Shown here piece by piece: positions 42,609 to 51,522 of a stretch of 64,000 bases of DNA. Position 1 is the stretch's first letter; each line of letters begins with the position of its first letter. Under the pieces are notes generated by a model. The model searched no databases. It was not told the DNA's origin and saw only the letters and a list, made by a program, of their open reading frames with translations. The DNA is from JAVBKU01 sp031553875 (GTDB lineage Bacteria > Bacteroidota > Bacteroidia > Bacteroidales > Rikenellaceae). Where the stretch lies: the NCBI GenBank assembly GCA_031553875.1, contig JAVBKU010000003.1, positions 62,001 through 126,000 on the forward strand, read 5' to 3'. A program made the translations under genes and the position numbers.

Positions 42609-43013
42609 ATGATCACTCGCGATATACAACTCAGGGTACGTTATAAGGAGACCGACGCTATGGGCATAGTACACCACTCCAACTATGTGACCTACTACGA
42701 GGCCGCCCGTACGGAGATGTTGCGCGAGTTCGGTACCACCTACCGCGAGATGGAAGAGGAGGGCGTGATGATGCCCGTGCTGGGGGTGGAGATGAAGTAT
42801 TTTTCTCCGGCCTATTACGACGACCTGCTCACGATCCGTATATCCATAAAGGAGGTTCCCATGGCACGTATAATATTCTACCATGAGGTCTACCGCGACG
42901 ACACTTTGATCAATACCGGCACGGTGACCCTCGCCTTTATGGATCGTACCACTCGCCGCGCCTGCCGTGCTCCCAAGAGCTTCATAGCGCTTTTCGCGCC
43001 ATATTTTCCTTAA
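42609..43013 (+). CDS. Hotdog acyl-CoA thioesterase (YbgC/4-HBA-CoA thioesterase family)
   Basis: 134 residues, a single hotdog domain. RYKETDAMGIVHHSNYVTYY is the family active-site segment, with Glu replacing the more common Asp/Gly after the Tyr. Hydrolyses short or aromatic acyl-CoA esters; in Bacteroidota it can be DHNA-CoA thioesterase, but with futalosine genes nearby that role is unlikely here. 20 nt after the DHH gene. Confidence 0.85.
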   Translation: MITRDIQLRVRYKETDAMGIVHHSNYVTYYEAARTEMLREFGTTYREMEEEGVMMPVLGVEMKYFSPAYYDDLLTIRISIKEVPMARIIFYHEVYRDDTLINTGTVTLAFMDRTTRRACRAPKSFIALFAPYFP

Positions 43014-43079
43014 TTGACATAGTCTTTACTGCCGTTTCTGTCAAAATGTCACCATTTTCCCGGTGGCACATAGTTTGAT

Positions 43080-43132
43080 AAAACAGCGTTACTACTGCCG
43101 CCCTCAGCAGAGGCGTGGCGGTAGCTGTTTTC
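43080..43132 (+). terminator. Long hairpin between the thioesterase gene and htpG
   Basis: Outer stem AAAACAG / CTGTTTT and inner stem CTGCCGCC / GGCGGTAG, followed by TTCGTTT. Either the terminator of the upstream unit or an htpG leader structure. Confidence 0.5.
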
Positions 43133-43180
43133 GTTTGGAAAGAATAACTATTTAAAAACCTAAAATATAAAGCAACAGTT

Positions 43181-45244
43181 ATGAAAGCTACGAACGGTAA
43201 GATCGGTGTCACAACCGAGAACATTTTTCCGATAATCAAGAAATTCCTCTATTCGGATCATGACATTTTCCTGCGCGAGCTGGTGTCCAACGCCGTGGAC
43301 GCATCGCAGAAGATGCGTACCCTCTCCACCTCGGGCACGTTTAAGGGCGAGCTGGGCGAGCTTATGGTGCGCGTGAGCATCGACCCGGATAAAAAGACGC
43401 TGACCATATCCGACAACGGCCTCGGGATGACCGAAGAAGAAGTCGAGAAGTATATCAACCAGATCGCCTTTTCCTCTGCCGACGAGTTCATGAAGAAGTA
43501 TAAGAATCAGGCCATTATAGGCCACTTCGGACTCGGGTTCTACTCGGCGTTTATGGTGGCCGACAAGGTGGAGCTGGTGACCCGTTCCTATAAGAAGGGG
43601 GCGAAGACCGTGATGTGGAGCTGCGAGGGTACGCCCGAATACCAGTTAGGCCCCGCCGACGCTGAGAGGGAGCGCGGGACCGACGTGATACTCCACCTCT
43701 CGCAGGACAGCTACGAATTTGCCGAGGAAGACCGCATCGCCGCACTGCTCAAGAAATACTGCCGCTTCCTGCCCATACCCATCTCTTTCGGCAAAGAACG
43801 GGAGTGGAAAGAGGGCAAGTGGATAGATACCGACAAGGACCTTATAATCAACGACACCAATCCGCTCTGGACCCGCAAGCCCGGCGACATCACCCCTGAG
43901 GAGTACGACAAGTTCTACCACGACCTCTATCCGATGGCCGAGGCGCCGCAGTTCCATATCCACCTTAATATCGACTATCCGTTCAACCTCACGGGGATAC
44001 TATATTTTCCCAAGATATCCAACAACATAGAGCTGCAGAAGAACAAGATACAGCTTTACAGCAACCAGGTGTTCGTGACCGACTCCGTGGAGGGTATCGT
44101 ACCTGAGTTCCTGACCCTGTTGCACGGGGTTATCGACTCGCCGGATATTCCGCTCAACGTGTCGAGGAGCTATCTCCAGAGCGACGCCAACGTAAAGAAG
44201 ATATCGGGTTACATCACCCGCAAGGTGGCTGACCGCCTCGCGGAATTGTTCAAGAACAGCCGCGAGGAGTTCGAGAGCAAGTGGGACGACCTTAAGATCT
44301 TCATTCAGTACGGGACCGTTACCGATGAGAAGTTCGCAGAAAGGGCGGGCGAATTCACCCTGCTCAAGAGCGTGAACGGTAAGTACCACACACTCGACGA
44401 ATACAAACAACTGATCACCGAAAACCAGACCGATAAGAACGGCTCGCTCATATACCTCTACACCAATAATAAGGTGGCCCAGCATCAGTTCGTGGTGGCT
44501 GCACAGGCTCGTGAATATGATGTGCTGCAGCTCGACGGCCAGTTGGACAATCACTTCATCAGCTGGTTTGAGAATAAGAATCAGGGCTCGCGTTTCGTGA
44601 GGGTCGATGCCGATGTGGTCGACAAACTTATCGTCAAGTCTGACGCCAAGAGTATGGCTCTTACCCAGCAGCAACAGGACGAACTGCGTTCGGTGTTCGA
44701 ATCGCAGTTGCCGTCGGATGAAAAAGTACGTTACACTGTATCGTTCGAGCCGATGGACGAAAAGGCCGTGCCGGTGACCATCACCCAGGACGAATTCATG
44801 CGACGCATGAAGGATATGTCGGCCATGGGCGGTGGTATGGCGCAATTCTACGGCCAGATGCCCGATTCGTTCAATATCGTAGTCAACGGCAACCACCCGC
44901 TGGTGGCTGATATACTCGAGCAGGCCGAGAGCGCCTACGGCGATAAGTTGAAGAGTATCAATAAGAAGATCGACGCCGCCCATGCCGAGCAGAACAGGCT
45001 CAAGGAATCACTCGCGGGAAAGAAACCCGAGGAGATATCCCAGGCCGAGAAAGACGTGCAGGCAGAACTCGATTCAAAGACAGCGGGACTTGCCAAGGAG
45101 CGTGCCGACAGGTTTATGGAGATCGGCGGCGAGAACAAGCTCGTTAAGCAGCTTATCGACCTGGCCCTGCTCTCCGGCGGACTGCTCAAAGGTGAGAACC
45201 TGACCAACTTTATCAACCGCAGCGTGGAGTTGATAGGGAAGTAA
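43181..45244 (+). CDS. htpG: Chaperone HtpG (Hsp90)
   Basis: 687 residues, GHKL ATPase chaperone. KIGVTTENIFPIIKKFLYSD, FLRELVSNAVDASQK (ATP-binding Asn), ISDNGLGMT and GHFGLGFYSAFM are the nucleotide-pocket motifs; RSYLQSDANVKK matches the middle domain. Long charged C-terminal region for dimerisation; no EEVD tail, as expected for bacteria. Confidence 0.97.
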   Translation: MKATNGKIGVTTENIFPIIKKFLYSDHDIFLRELVSNAVDASQKMRTLSTSGTFKGELGELMVRVSIDPDKKTLTISDNGLGMTEEEVEKYINQIAFSSADEFMKKYKNQAIIGHFGLGFYSAFMVADKVELVTRSYKKGAKTVMWSCEGTPEYQLGPADAERERGTDVILHLSQDSYEFAEEDRIAALLKKYCRFLPIPISFGKEREWKEGKWIDTDKDLIINDTNPLWTRKPGDITPEEYDKFYHDLYPMAEAPQFHIHLNIDYPFNLTGILYFPKISNNIELQKNKIQLYSNQVFVTDSVEGIVPEFLTLLHGVIDSPDIPLNVSRSYLQSDANVKKISGYITRKVADRLAELFKNSREEFESKWDDLKIFIQYGTVTDEKFAERAGEFTLLKSVNGKYHTLDEYKQLITENQTDKNGSLIYLYTNNKVAQHQFVVAAQAREYDVLQLDGQLDNHFISWFENKNQGSRFVRVDADVVDKLIVKSDAKSMALTQQQQDELRSVFESQLPSDEKVRYTVSFEPMDEKAVPVTITQDEFMRRMKDMSAMGGGMAQFYGQMPDSFNIVVNGNHPLVADILEQAESAYGDKLKSINKKIDAAHAEQNRLKESLAGKKPEEISQAEKDVQAELDSKTAGLAKERADRFMEIGGENKLVKQLIDLALLSGGLLKGENLTNFINRSVELIGK

Positions 45245-45272
45245 CCGCCCGGATGAAGATATTATTTCACGT

Positions 45273-45303
45273 CAGGCAGACCATTGTGGTCTGCCTGTTT
45301 TTT
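45273..45303 (+). terminator. Terminator of htpG
   Basis: CAGGCAGACC / GGTCTGCCTG stem, 5-nt loop, followed by TTTTTT. Confidence 0.92.
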
Positions 45304-45312
45304 ATGGGTGAT

Positions 45313-45343
45313 ATTGCGGTTAGATATTTTAAGCGTACCTTTG
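45313..45343 (+). promoter_or_regulatory. Promoter of rnpB
   Basis: ATTG (45313-45316), 19 nt, TACCTTTG (45336-45343). The predicted start coincides with the 5' end of the RNase P RNA helix at 45351. Confidence 0.7.
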
Positions 45344-45350
45344 CCGCTGT

Positions 45351-45726
45351 AAGACAGCCGGGGAACTCTATCGCTGCTCCTGAAAGGGAGGGGAGGAAAG
45401 TCCGGGCAACGCAGAGCGCCGTGCTTCCTAACGGGAAGATGCTTGAAAGGGCATAGTTAGCGTAACAGAAAACGACCGCCCCGGTTACGGGGTAAGGGTG
45501 AAAAGGCGGGGTAAGAGCCCACCGCGGGGTATGGCAACATGCCCCGGCGTACGTCTCGCGGGTTGTAAGACCATGTATACCGGCGTTTGAGGGTTGCTCG
45601 CCCGATGCCGGAGGGTAGGTCGCTGATGAGCCGCGCGGGTGACCGCCGGCCTAGATAAATGATAGGGGACGGCGCCCCTGTGAAGGGACGCCGCCACAAA
45701 ACCCGGCTTATATCCCCGACTGTCTT
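45351..45726 (+). ncRNA. rnpB: RNase P RNA, bacterial class A
   Basis: Conserved regions appear in order: GAGGAAAGTCCGGGC (CR-I), ACAGAAAACGACCGCC, AGGGTGAAAAGGCGGGGTAA and GAGCCCACCG, then AGATAAATGATAGGGG and ACAAAACCCGGCTTA (CR-V). The ends pair (AAGACAGCCGGGG with CCCCGACTGTCTT, with one unpaired base), closing helix P1. About 376 nt. Catalytic RNA of tRNA 5' maturation. Confidence 0.95.
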
Positions 45727-45777
45727 ATTTCTTTTGTATCATCAATGGATTGAAACAACCATCCTATTTAAAATAAA

Positions 45778-45801
45778 CGGCCTGCGCATTGACGCAGGCC
45801 G
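45778..45801. terminator. Hairpin between converging rnpB and rmuC
   Basis: CGGCCTGCG / CGCAGGCCG, 6-nt loop, A-rich on the left so that a U-rich tail follows on the minus strand. Confidence 0.7.
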
Positions 45802-45832
45802 CCTTAATTATATTCATATCCTAAGTAGACAT

Positions 45833-47080
45833 CTACTCCTCATAATCCGCCAACTGCGCGGGCAACTGCTTCGAGGCCTTGACGCCCAGTTCGCGCAGTT
45901 TCTCGCTACGTGACACGAGGTTGCCCTTACCGGTCTTGAGCTGGTTCATCGCCTTGTCGTAGTTACGGTCTGCTGCTTCGAGATTCTTTCCCAAGTCGGT
46001 AAGCGTCGAGGCGAATCCCACGAATTTATCGTAGAGGTTAGCTCCCTCTGCGGCTATCTCCAGAGCGTTGCGGCTTTGGTTATCGCGTTTCCACAGGTCG
46101 TCCACGATCTTCAACAGGGCGAACAGGTTGGTCGGGCTGCTGAAGATCACCTTCTTATTGTAGGCGTCGGCCCATATGGTGTTGTCGTTCTGCAGGGCGA
46201 GCAGGAATGCCGGCTCGGCGGGTACGAACATAATGACGAAGTCGGGCGAATTGACAAGACTCTGGTAGCGTTTGCTCCCCAATTCGTCGACATGGCTGCG
46301 CACGGAGCGTATATGTTCCTTGAGGTGGCGCGCACGGTCTTCGGCGGTTTCGCACTGGGTGTAGTTGGTGTAGGCCGTGATCGACACCTTGGAGTCTATC
46401 ACTATCTGCTTTCCCTCCGGCAGGCACAGCACCACGTCGGGGCGCACGTTGGCCCCATCTTCGTCCTTCATCGTTTCCTGGGTGAAGTAGTGGATGCCCT
46501 TGCGCAGGTTGGAGCTGTCGAGTATGGTTTCAAGGATCATTTCGCCCCAGTCGCCCTGCACCTTGGAGTCACCCTTGAGAGCGTTGGTAAGGTTAGTGGC
46601 CTCGACGCTTATGCGGCGGTTCATCTCGTTGAGGTTGCGTATCTCCTCCTTGAGCGAAAAGCGTTGCTGGGCCTCCTTGTCGTAGACTTCCTCGACGCGC
46701 TTGCGGAAGCTTTCTATGTTGTCCTTGAACGGCTTGAGCAGAATGTCGAGCGACTCCTTATTGGTCTGCTTGAACTGGCGGCTCTTTTCTTCGAGGATGT
46801 CGCCCGCGAGATTGCGGAATTCGGCCCTGAAGCGCTCCTGAAGCTCTGTCACCTCCTTGGCGTGGTTGTCGAGGCGTTCCTGCGAAGCTTTCAATTCCAC
46901 CTCTTTGGAGGCAAGTTGGGCGGTGAGCTCCACCACGCGCTCGTTCTTTCGAGCCAATTCATCAGTAGTATTTCCAAGTGAATCTGACAACACCTTGTTA
47001 GACGTCCGCCCGGTGAGGTAGAACAGCCCTCCGCCGATAATGATGCCGAGTATAAGTGCAAATATGATGTAGAGTGTCAT
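45833..47080 (-). CDS. rmuC: RmuC family DNA recombination protein
   Basis: 415 residues. N-terminal membrane anchor (YIIFALILGIIIGGGLFYL), long coiled coil (about 35-150) and the RmuC nuclease-like domain: VQGDWGEMILETIL, RPDVVLCLPEGKQIVIDSKV and DFVIMFVPAEPAFLLAL. RmuC limits inversion at short inverted repeats in E. coli; the D...E/K-type motif suggests a PD-(D/E)XK fold. Confidence 0.93.
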   Translation of the reverse strand: MTLYIIFALILGIIIGGGLFYLTGRTSNKVLSDSLGNTTDELARKNERVVELTAQLASKEVELKASQERLDNHAKEVTELQERFRAEFRNLAGDILEEKSRQFKQTNKESLDILLKPFKDNIESFRKRVEEVYDKEAQQRFSLKEEIRNLNEMNRRISVEATNLTNALKGDSKVQGDWGEMILETILDSSNLRKGIHYFTQETMKDEDGANVRPDVVLCLPEGKQIVIDSKVSITAYTNYTQCETAEDRARHLKEHIRSVRSHVDELGSKRYQSLVNSPDFVIMFVPAEPAFLLALQNDNTIWADAYNKKVIFSSPTNLFALLKIVDDLWKRDNQSRNALEIAAEGANLYDKFVGFASTLTDLGKNLEAADRNYDKAMNQLKTGKGNLVSRSEKLRELGVKASKQLPAQLADYEE

Positions 47081-47170
47081 GGTCGTGTTATTTCTTTACG
47101 CAAGATAGTAAGAATTACTATCATATCTTGAAGGGACTAAATATTATTTATACACACCCCAAGAACTTTC

Positions 47171-47196
47171 GCACCTTTTGAACGCCCAAAAGGTGC
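47171..47196 (-). repeat. Companion stem-loop of repeat copy C
   Basis: GCACCTTTTG / CAAAAGGTGC, a perfect 10-bp stem with loop AACGCC. It is the counterpart of the CCTTTTG stems beside copies A and B but with a different loop and closing pairs. Confidence 0.7.
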
Positions 47197-47209
47197 TGAC
47201 CAAAATGCG

Positions 47210-47377
47210 CCCCGCCGATGAAGATTTCCTGATGAGCGACTTCGTACGTCCTAAAACGTCGAACTCCTCCCTTTTAGTCTCCGCTCTACGAGCTTCGCCT
47301 AACGGTCGTTAGACACTGCGTCGTTTTTTAACGGACTCCCTCGTCGCTCCTCCGGGCGGAAATCTTCATCGGCGGGG
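47210..47377 (-). repeat. Dispersed intergenic repeat family 1, copy C, with perfect terminal inverted repeats
   Basis: 168 bp bounded by CCCCGCCGATGAAGATTTCC (47210-47229) and its exact reverse complement (47358-47377). Inside, inverted relative to copies A and B: the ACTCCCTCGTCGCTCC block, GCGTCGTTTTTTAACGG and TACGTCCTAAAACGTCGAAC. Non-coding. It occupies most of the 326-nt spacer 47081-47406; a hairpin AAGCGCC/GGCGCTT-like (47384-47400) separates it from bioC. Confidence 0.9.
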
Positions 47378-47406
47378 ATTACAAGCGCCTCCAGCGCTTT
47401 AAGAAA

Positions 47407-48174
47407 TTACCGTTTTCGCGCCACGATTATCAGCGGATGGTAGGTAAGGGTGACGTTACCGTCGATGGTGGTGTGGTGGTCGCGGTAGCCCTCTTCGAAC
47501 TGTTTCAGGCGGCGGCTTGTCCAGCGGGTGCGCCCCAGGCCGTTTACCCCCGTGGCTTTGATGTGATGAAGCACCTCCACGGGCGAGGAGAACAGCATCT
47601 GTCGCCTGTATTGGCTTGAATGCAGTACCTCAAAGCCCGAGGCGATCAGCAGGTCGGCTACGCCGCTCAAGGTGTAATATTCGAGCCCTTCGCCCGTCTG
47701 CTCCCTTATCTCGGTGAAGTTGGACGGCCCGAAGGTGGTGAAGGCCAGAGTGCCTCCATCCGACAGACTTTCCCTGCAACGTGCTACGAATCCGGGCAGG
47801 TCGGCGAACCACTGTACCGCCGAGGAGGATATGATGAGGTCTATGTCACAGGGCAGGCTTATCTCCTCGGCGTCGCCCCAGAGGAATGTTGTAGACGGGG
47901 GGAGTGAAAGCCGCCGCAGGAATGCCTCCGACTCCGGTACGAGGTCGTTTACGAACCACTCGGAGGATGGGAGGCGCGGGGCCACAATGCTTGTCAGGAA
48001 GCCCGTCCCGGCGCCGATCTCGAGTACGCGTGCAGCCCTCGACTGCTTCAGAAACGGCTCCAGGGCGGCGTAAAGTTCCCTGCATATGGCGCGTTGCACC
48101 GTCGCCAGGCGATTGTACCGGGCGAGGTTGGCGGCGAAGCGGTCGTGTATGAGTTTCTTGTCGAGGGTATTCAT
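47407..48174 (-). CDS. bioC: Malonyl-ACP O-methyltransferase BioC
   Basis: 255 residues. SAM-binding motif ARVLEIGAGTGFLTSIV, the BioC-typical N-terminus KLIHDRFAANLARYNRLATV and IISSSAVQWFADLPGF. Methylates malonyl-ACP so that fatty acid synthesis can build the pimelate moiety of biotin. Last gene of the bioF-bioG-bioC block. Confidence 0.92.
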   Translation of the reverse strand: MNTLDKKLIHDRFAANLARYNRLATVQRAICRELYAALEPFLKQSRAARVLEIGAGTGFLTSIVAPRLPSSEWFVNDLVPESEAFLRRLSLPPSTTFLWGDAEEISLPCDIDLIISSSAVQWFADLPGFVARCRESLSDGGTLAFTTFGPSNFTEIREQTGEGLEYYTLSGVADLLIASGFEVLHSSQYRRQMLFSSPVEVLHHIKATGVNGLGRTRWTSRRLKQFEEGYRDHHTTIDGNVTLTYHPLIIVARKR

Positions 48175-48200
48175 CGTAATGGCGGCACGAGGGCGGCCTG

Positions 48201-48845
48201 CTATTTTTTCAGTTCGTCTGTTATTATATGCGCCTCAGCGAACGGGTAGTGTGGCATTCCCTCTATCGTTACGGCTTTGTCGCCCCAATATGCGGCCATA
48301 TTGGCGGGAGGGAATATCTCGTCGGAGGAGCCTATAATGGCCTTATACCATTGTATGCGCGGCTCGTACGGCCTGGAAGATTCCTCTCCCAGATACTCGA
48401 GTTCTGCTATCATGGCTTCGGTGTCGCGGCTTGCGTGTATCGCGGCTGCCATATCGTATGACGCACCGTAGGCCCTGCGGAAGAATCCATCGAGGCCTGC
48501 CCTGCGGAAACCCCGGACAGTCATATCGAAAGCCCTGCAGGGGATGCCGTAGATATCGTCAACTGGCTTTGGCGTGCCGTTTAAAGCCACAGCCCGGTAT
48601 ATAGGAATATCGCCAATGATCCGTTCTGCCGCCCACACCCCGAACGACCAGGCGAACAGGTACACCCGAAGGTAACCTTTAGCCGCCTCAGGGTCGAGCT
48701 GCTCTACTCCCCGGTAATCATACACAGTTAAAATGTCGAAGCCCTCGGAGGGTATATGGCTGACTATTCCAGGCTCACACCCCCAGCCGAGAGCATAGAT
48801 TATAAGATCGCGGCTTCTCTCGCGCTTTATCCAATCCTGCCGCAT
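48201..48845 (-). CDS. bioG: Pimeloyl-ACP methyl ester esterase BioG (DUF452)
   Basis: 214 residues, alpha/beta hydrolase with nucleophile elbow AWSFGVWAAE and DUF452 opening LIIYALGWGC. Removes the methyl group that BioC added, replacing BioH of E. coli. C-terminal catalytic His probably in GMPHYPF. Its start overlaps the bioF end by 19 nt; bioC follows after 26 nt. Confidence 0.9.
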   Translation of the reverse strand: MRQDWIKRERSRDLIIYALGWGCEPGIVSHIPSEGFDILTVYDYRGVEQLDPEAAKGYLRVYLFAWSFGVWAAERIIGDIPIYRAVALNGTPKPVDDIYGIPCRAFDMTVRGFRRAGLDGFFRRAYGASYDMAAAIHASRDTEAMIAELEYLGEESSRPYEPRIQWYKAIIGSSDEIFPPANMAAYWGDKAVTIEGMPHYPFAEAHIITDELKK

Positions 48846-50149
48846 AACGCCTTGAATTTGCTAATGTCTTCATCATCGAGAGCTGCGCTAAGCGACACTC
48901 TCACCCTCGCCGCTCCTTGCGGTACGGTAGGGTAACGTACCGGTGTCACCCAGAATCCTTCGTCCACAAACTTCCGTGCCATATCTATGGCCGCATGGTT
49001 TTCGCCCGCCATAACAGGCATTATCTGCGTGGCCGACGGCGAATTATCGAGGTCCTTTATAATCTCCTTCAGTCGCCTCCGGCGTTCATCCAATACAGTC
49101 TGGTTTTCGAGCAGGAACAACGTCCACATAAGGCTCACCGGCGGCAGGGCCGTGGAGAATATCAGCGGCCGCATCCTATTCACAAGCACCTCCTTGGTAA
49201 GCGGGTTGCATATCACCGCCGCGCCTACCGAGGCCATAGCCTTGCCGAATGTGCAGATTATTATATCGAACGTGTCGGTCAATCCCTCCGCCGCAGCAAG
49301 TCCCGTCCCAGAGGGGCCGAACACGCCGAAGGCATGCGCCTCATCGAGATAGAGCTTAACGCCGTATTTATTTTTCAGATCGTAAAGTGCCTGCAGATCG
49401 GCCCGGTCGCCGTCCATGCTGAACACCGACTCGGTAACGACCCATATATCGCGGTATTTGTCCCTATTGACGGTTATGAGTTTTTCAAGGTGTCCCATGT
49501 CGTTATGGGCGAAACGCAGGTGGTCGGCGTCCGACAAGCGCAGGGCGTCGATAAGGCTGGCGTGTACGAGCTTGTCGGCTATAATAAGGTCGCCCTTGGA
49601 TGCGATAGCCGGGAGTATTCCCGTATTAGCATGGTAGCCCGAGCCGAGCACCAACGCCGCACGGCCTCCGAACATACCGGACAATGCCCCCTCCAACAAG
49701 GCGTATTCGGGGCTGTTGCCTGTCATAAGGCGTGAGGAGGGGTTGCTCATAAGCAGGCGGGCGGAATGGCCCCTATCGGAGGATCGCCTTGCCGACCCGC
49801 CTCGTGAAGCCGCTGGGATAACGGTAGAGCCGTGACCGCAGGGTAGAGGGGCGCCATTACCGCCAGATGGGATCCCGAATAGATCGATCATCGTGTCGTC
49901 GTCGCCTTCGCCATTCCAGATAGCCTCGCCGCCCCCCATTGCCTCTGTTCCGAGCCATGTATCGGCATTATCCATAAGCCACTTGGCAAAACGTCCCTGT
50001 AGATCCGTGGCTCCGATTCCCAGGTAGTCGTTCGACGACATATTCACATACCGTCGCCCGTCGTATTCTATATATTTACCGTAGCAAGCTGTGCTCTTCA
50101 GCTCTCTAAGATTACCCTCTGAATTCAGTTTACTAAGCAGTTCTTCCAT
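48827..50149 (-). CDS. bioF: 8-amino-7-oxononanoate synthase with unusual insertion
   Basis: PLP enzyme joining pimeloyl-ACP and alanine. 440 residues against the usual 380-390. VNMSSNDYLGIG opens the fold; SSRLMTGNSPEYALLEG, VLGSGYHANTGIL, LYLDEAHAFGVFG and the PLP-lysine segment IICTFGKAMASVGA are intact. Residues about 70-134 are an extra Gly/Ser/Arg-rich stretch (MGGGEAIWNGEGDDD, RGGSARRSSDRGHSARLL) between the N-terminal arm and the SSRLMTGN loop. It is in frame with no stop. Reads 5 nt after mqnD. Confidence 0.9.
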   Translation of the reverse strand: MEELLSKLNSEGNLRELKSTACYGKYIEYDGRRYVNMSSNDYLGIGATDLQGRFAKWLMDNADTWLGTEAMGGGEAIWNGEGDDDTMIDLFGIPSGGNGAPLPCGHGSTVIPAASRGGSARRSSDRGHSARLLMSNPSSRLMTGNSPEYALLEGALSGMFGGRAALVLGSGYHANTGILPAIASKGDLIIADKLVHASLIDALRLSDADHLRFAHNDMGHLEKLITVNRDKYRDIWVVTESVFSMDGDRADLQALYDLKNKYGVKLYLDEAHAFGVFGPSGTGLAAAEGLTDTFDIIICTFGKAMASVGAAVICNPLTKEVLVNRMRPLIFSTALPPVSLMWTLFLLENQTVLDERRRRLKEIIKDLDNSPSATQIMPVMAGENHAAIDMARKFVDEGFWVTPVRYPTVPQGAARVRVSLSAALDDEDISKFKALCGRIG

Positions 50150-50153
50150 ACGC

Positions 50154-50954
50154 TTACACGAAGATTTTATCCGCCTCGCATCCCGTCAGGGCGCACACGG
50201 CCTCCCTGCCGATACTTCCCAGCGATATGGAATATTCATTGACGAACAGAGCGATATGTTGCCGCATCACCTCTATATCCATCTCCTGCGCGTGGGCGCG
50301 GACAAATTTTTCCGACGCTCCAGGATTGGCCATGGCGTACTCCACGCTCCGGCGAAGCACGCGTTCGCATTTGTGTTGCACCTCCTCAGGCAGGCCCGCC
50401 CGTACGGCTATAACTCCAAGGGGTAGAGACATTTCCGTCCTGCGTTCCCACTCCACGCCCAGGTCAGCCACAAGCTTAAGCCCCTTGTTCTTGTACGTGA
50501 ACCGCCCCTCGTGTATCAGCACCCCCGCGTCGCGTTCGCCAGAGAACACCACATCGACAATGTCCGAAAACAGGTAATAACCCTTGCGTGTAGCCTCAGG
50601 AAAGAGCCTGTTCATAAGCATATTAGCCGTGGTATGTTCGCCTGGCAGGGCAATGGAGGCGTGGGCAATCTCGTCGGGGTATATCTTGTGGCGGCTGACC
50701 AATAGGGGGCCGTTGCCGCGCCCGAGGGCCGCCCCGCTGTCGAGTATCTTATATTTACCTGCCAATTGGGGAATTATGGCACAGCTTATCTTCGATACGT
50801 CCGCCGCTTGGGCTATAGCCGCACGGTTTAGTTCCTCTATGTCTGCCATCGATAGGTCGAATTCCAATCCTTCCGTGTCCACTCGCCCGTTCAGCAGGGC
50901 CTCGAACATGAAAGTGTCGTTGGGGCAGGGCGATATGCTAAGCGTTAATTTCAT
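50154..50954 (-). CDS. mqnD: 1,4-dihydroxy-6-naphthoate synthase MqnD
   Basis: 266 residues, periplasmic-binding-fold enzyme of futalosine-pathway menaquinone synthesis; converts cyclic de-hypoxanthine futalosine to 1,4-dihydroxy-6-naphthoate. The diagnostic N-terminus is SISPCPNDTFMFEALL; GRGNGPLLVSR and LPGEHTTANMLMN follow. Overlaps the mqnB end by 17 nt. Confidence 0.93.
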   Translation of the reverse strand: MKLTLSISPCPNDTFMFEALLNGRVDTEGLEFDLSMADIEELNRAAIAQAADVSKISCAIIPQLAGKYKILDSGAALGRGNGPLLVSRHKIYPDEIAHASIALPGEHTTANMLMNRLFPEATRKGYYLFSDIVDVVFSGERDAGVLIHEGRFTYKNKGLKLVADLGVEWERRTEMSLPLGVIAVRAGLPEEVQHKCERVLRRSVEYAMANPGASEKFVRAHAQEMDIEVMRQHIALFVNEYSISLGSIGREAVCALTGCEADKIFV

Positions 50955-51516
50955 CTATCAGCTTTCTGAGGCTCACGGCCAGGTTATCGAGGGCCAGTTC
51001 CATATTCCACGAGGAGCGGTCGGTGGATACTATGTTGGACACGGTACGCAGTTCCAGAAAACGCGCCTGAGACTGCTGGCACACGTAGAAGAATGCCGCC
51101 CCCTCCATATTCTCTATCTGCGCCCCGGCGGGATCTATCAGCGGCGAGGCCGCTACGGACACACTGTTGCTATCCACAGCACGAAAACCTGTGCCTTCGG
51201 GAATGTAGGGGCACGTTATCTTATCTCCGAACTTAGGTTTAAAACCCTCCGTAGTCATCACACCCATATCGGCGGGAGTTTCGCTGCCTACCAGCACGCT
51301 GTCGCCCACTTTCAGCCCGCTGCCTTCGTACGCCCCGGCAATACCTGCGAGGATCACCTCTTCGCTGTCATACAGGTCGATATAGCGGGTGGCGTTGTAG
51401 GCGGTTTTGACCATGCCTATACCCGTCACGGCTATATTTACGTTATGCAGGCCGTGGGGCATGAAACGCTCGATCTCCATGAATGTAGGGACGAGTATGA
51501 GTATCTTCTTTGACAT
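50938..51516 (-). CDS. mqnB: Futalosine hydrolase MqnB
   Basis: 192 residues, MTA/SAH nucleosidase fold: ILILVPTFMEIERF, VTGIGMVKTAYNATRY, VILAGIAGAYEGSGLKVGD, and the catalytic region QIENMEGAAFFYVC. Removes hypoxanthine from futalosine, the step before MqnC and MqnD. Lies 6 nt after rel and overlaps mqnD. Confidence 0.9.
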   Translation of the reverse strand: MSKKILILVPTFMEIERFMPHGLHNVNIAVTGIGMVKTAYNATRYIDLYDSEEVILAGIAGAYEGSGLKVGDSVLVGSETPADMGVMTTEGFKPKFGDKITCPYIPEGTGFRAVDSNSVSVAASPLIDPAGAQIENMEGAAFFYVCQQSQARFLELRTVSNIVSTDRSSWNMELALDNLAVSLRKLIDEINA

Positions 51517-51522
51517 GACTGT

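Noticed and set aside
43064..43079. Sigma-54-like sequence TGGCAC-N5-TTGAT upstream of htpG
   Set aside because: The -24 half is perfect, but the -12 half reads TTGA instead of TTGC. The essential GC is missing and no enhancer-binding regulator is nearby.
49748..49942. Frameshift or pseudogene interpretation of bioF
   Set aside because: The extra segment is in frame, has no stop, and conserved motifs resume normally after it; the gene is more likely intact with an insertion.
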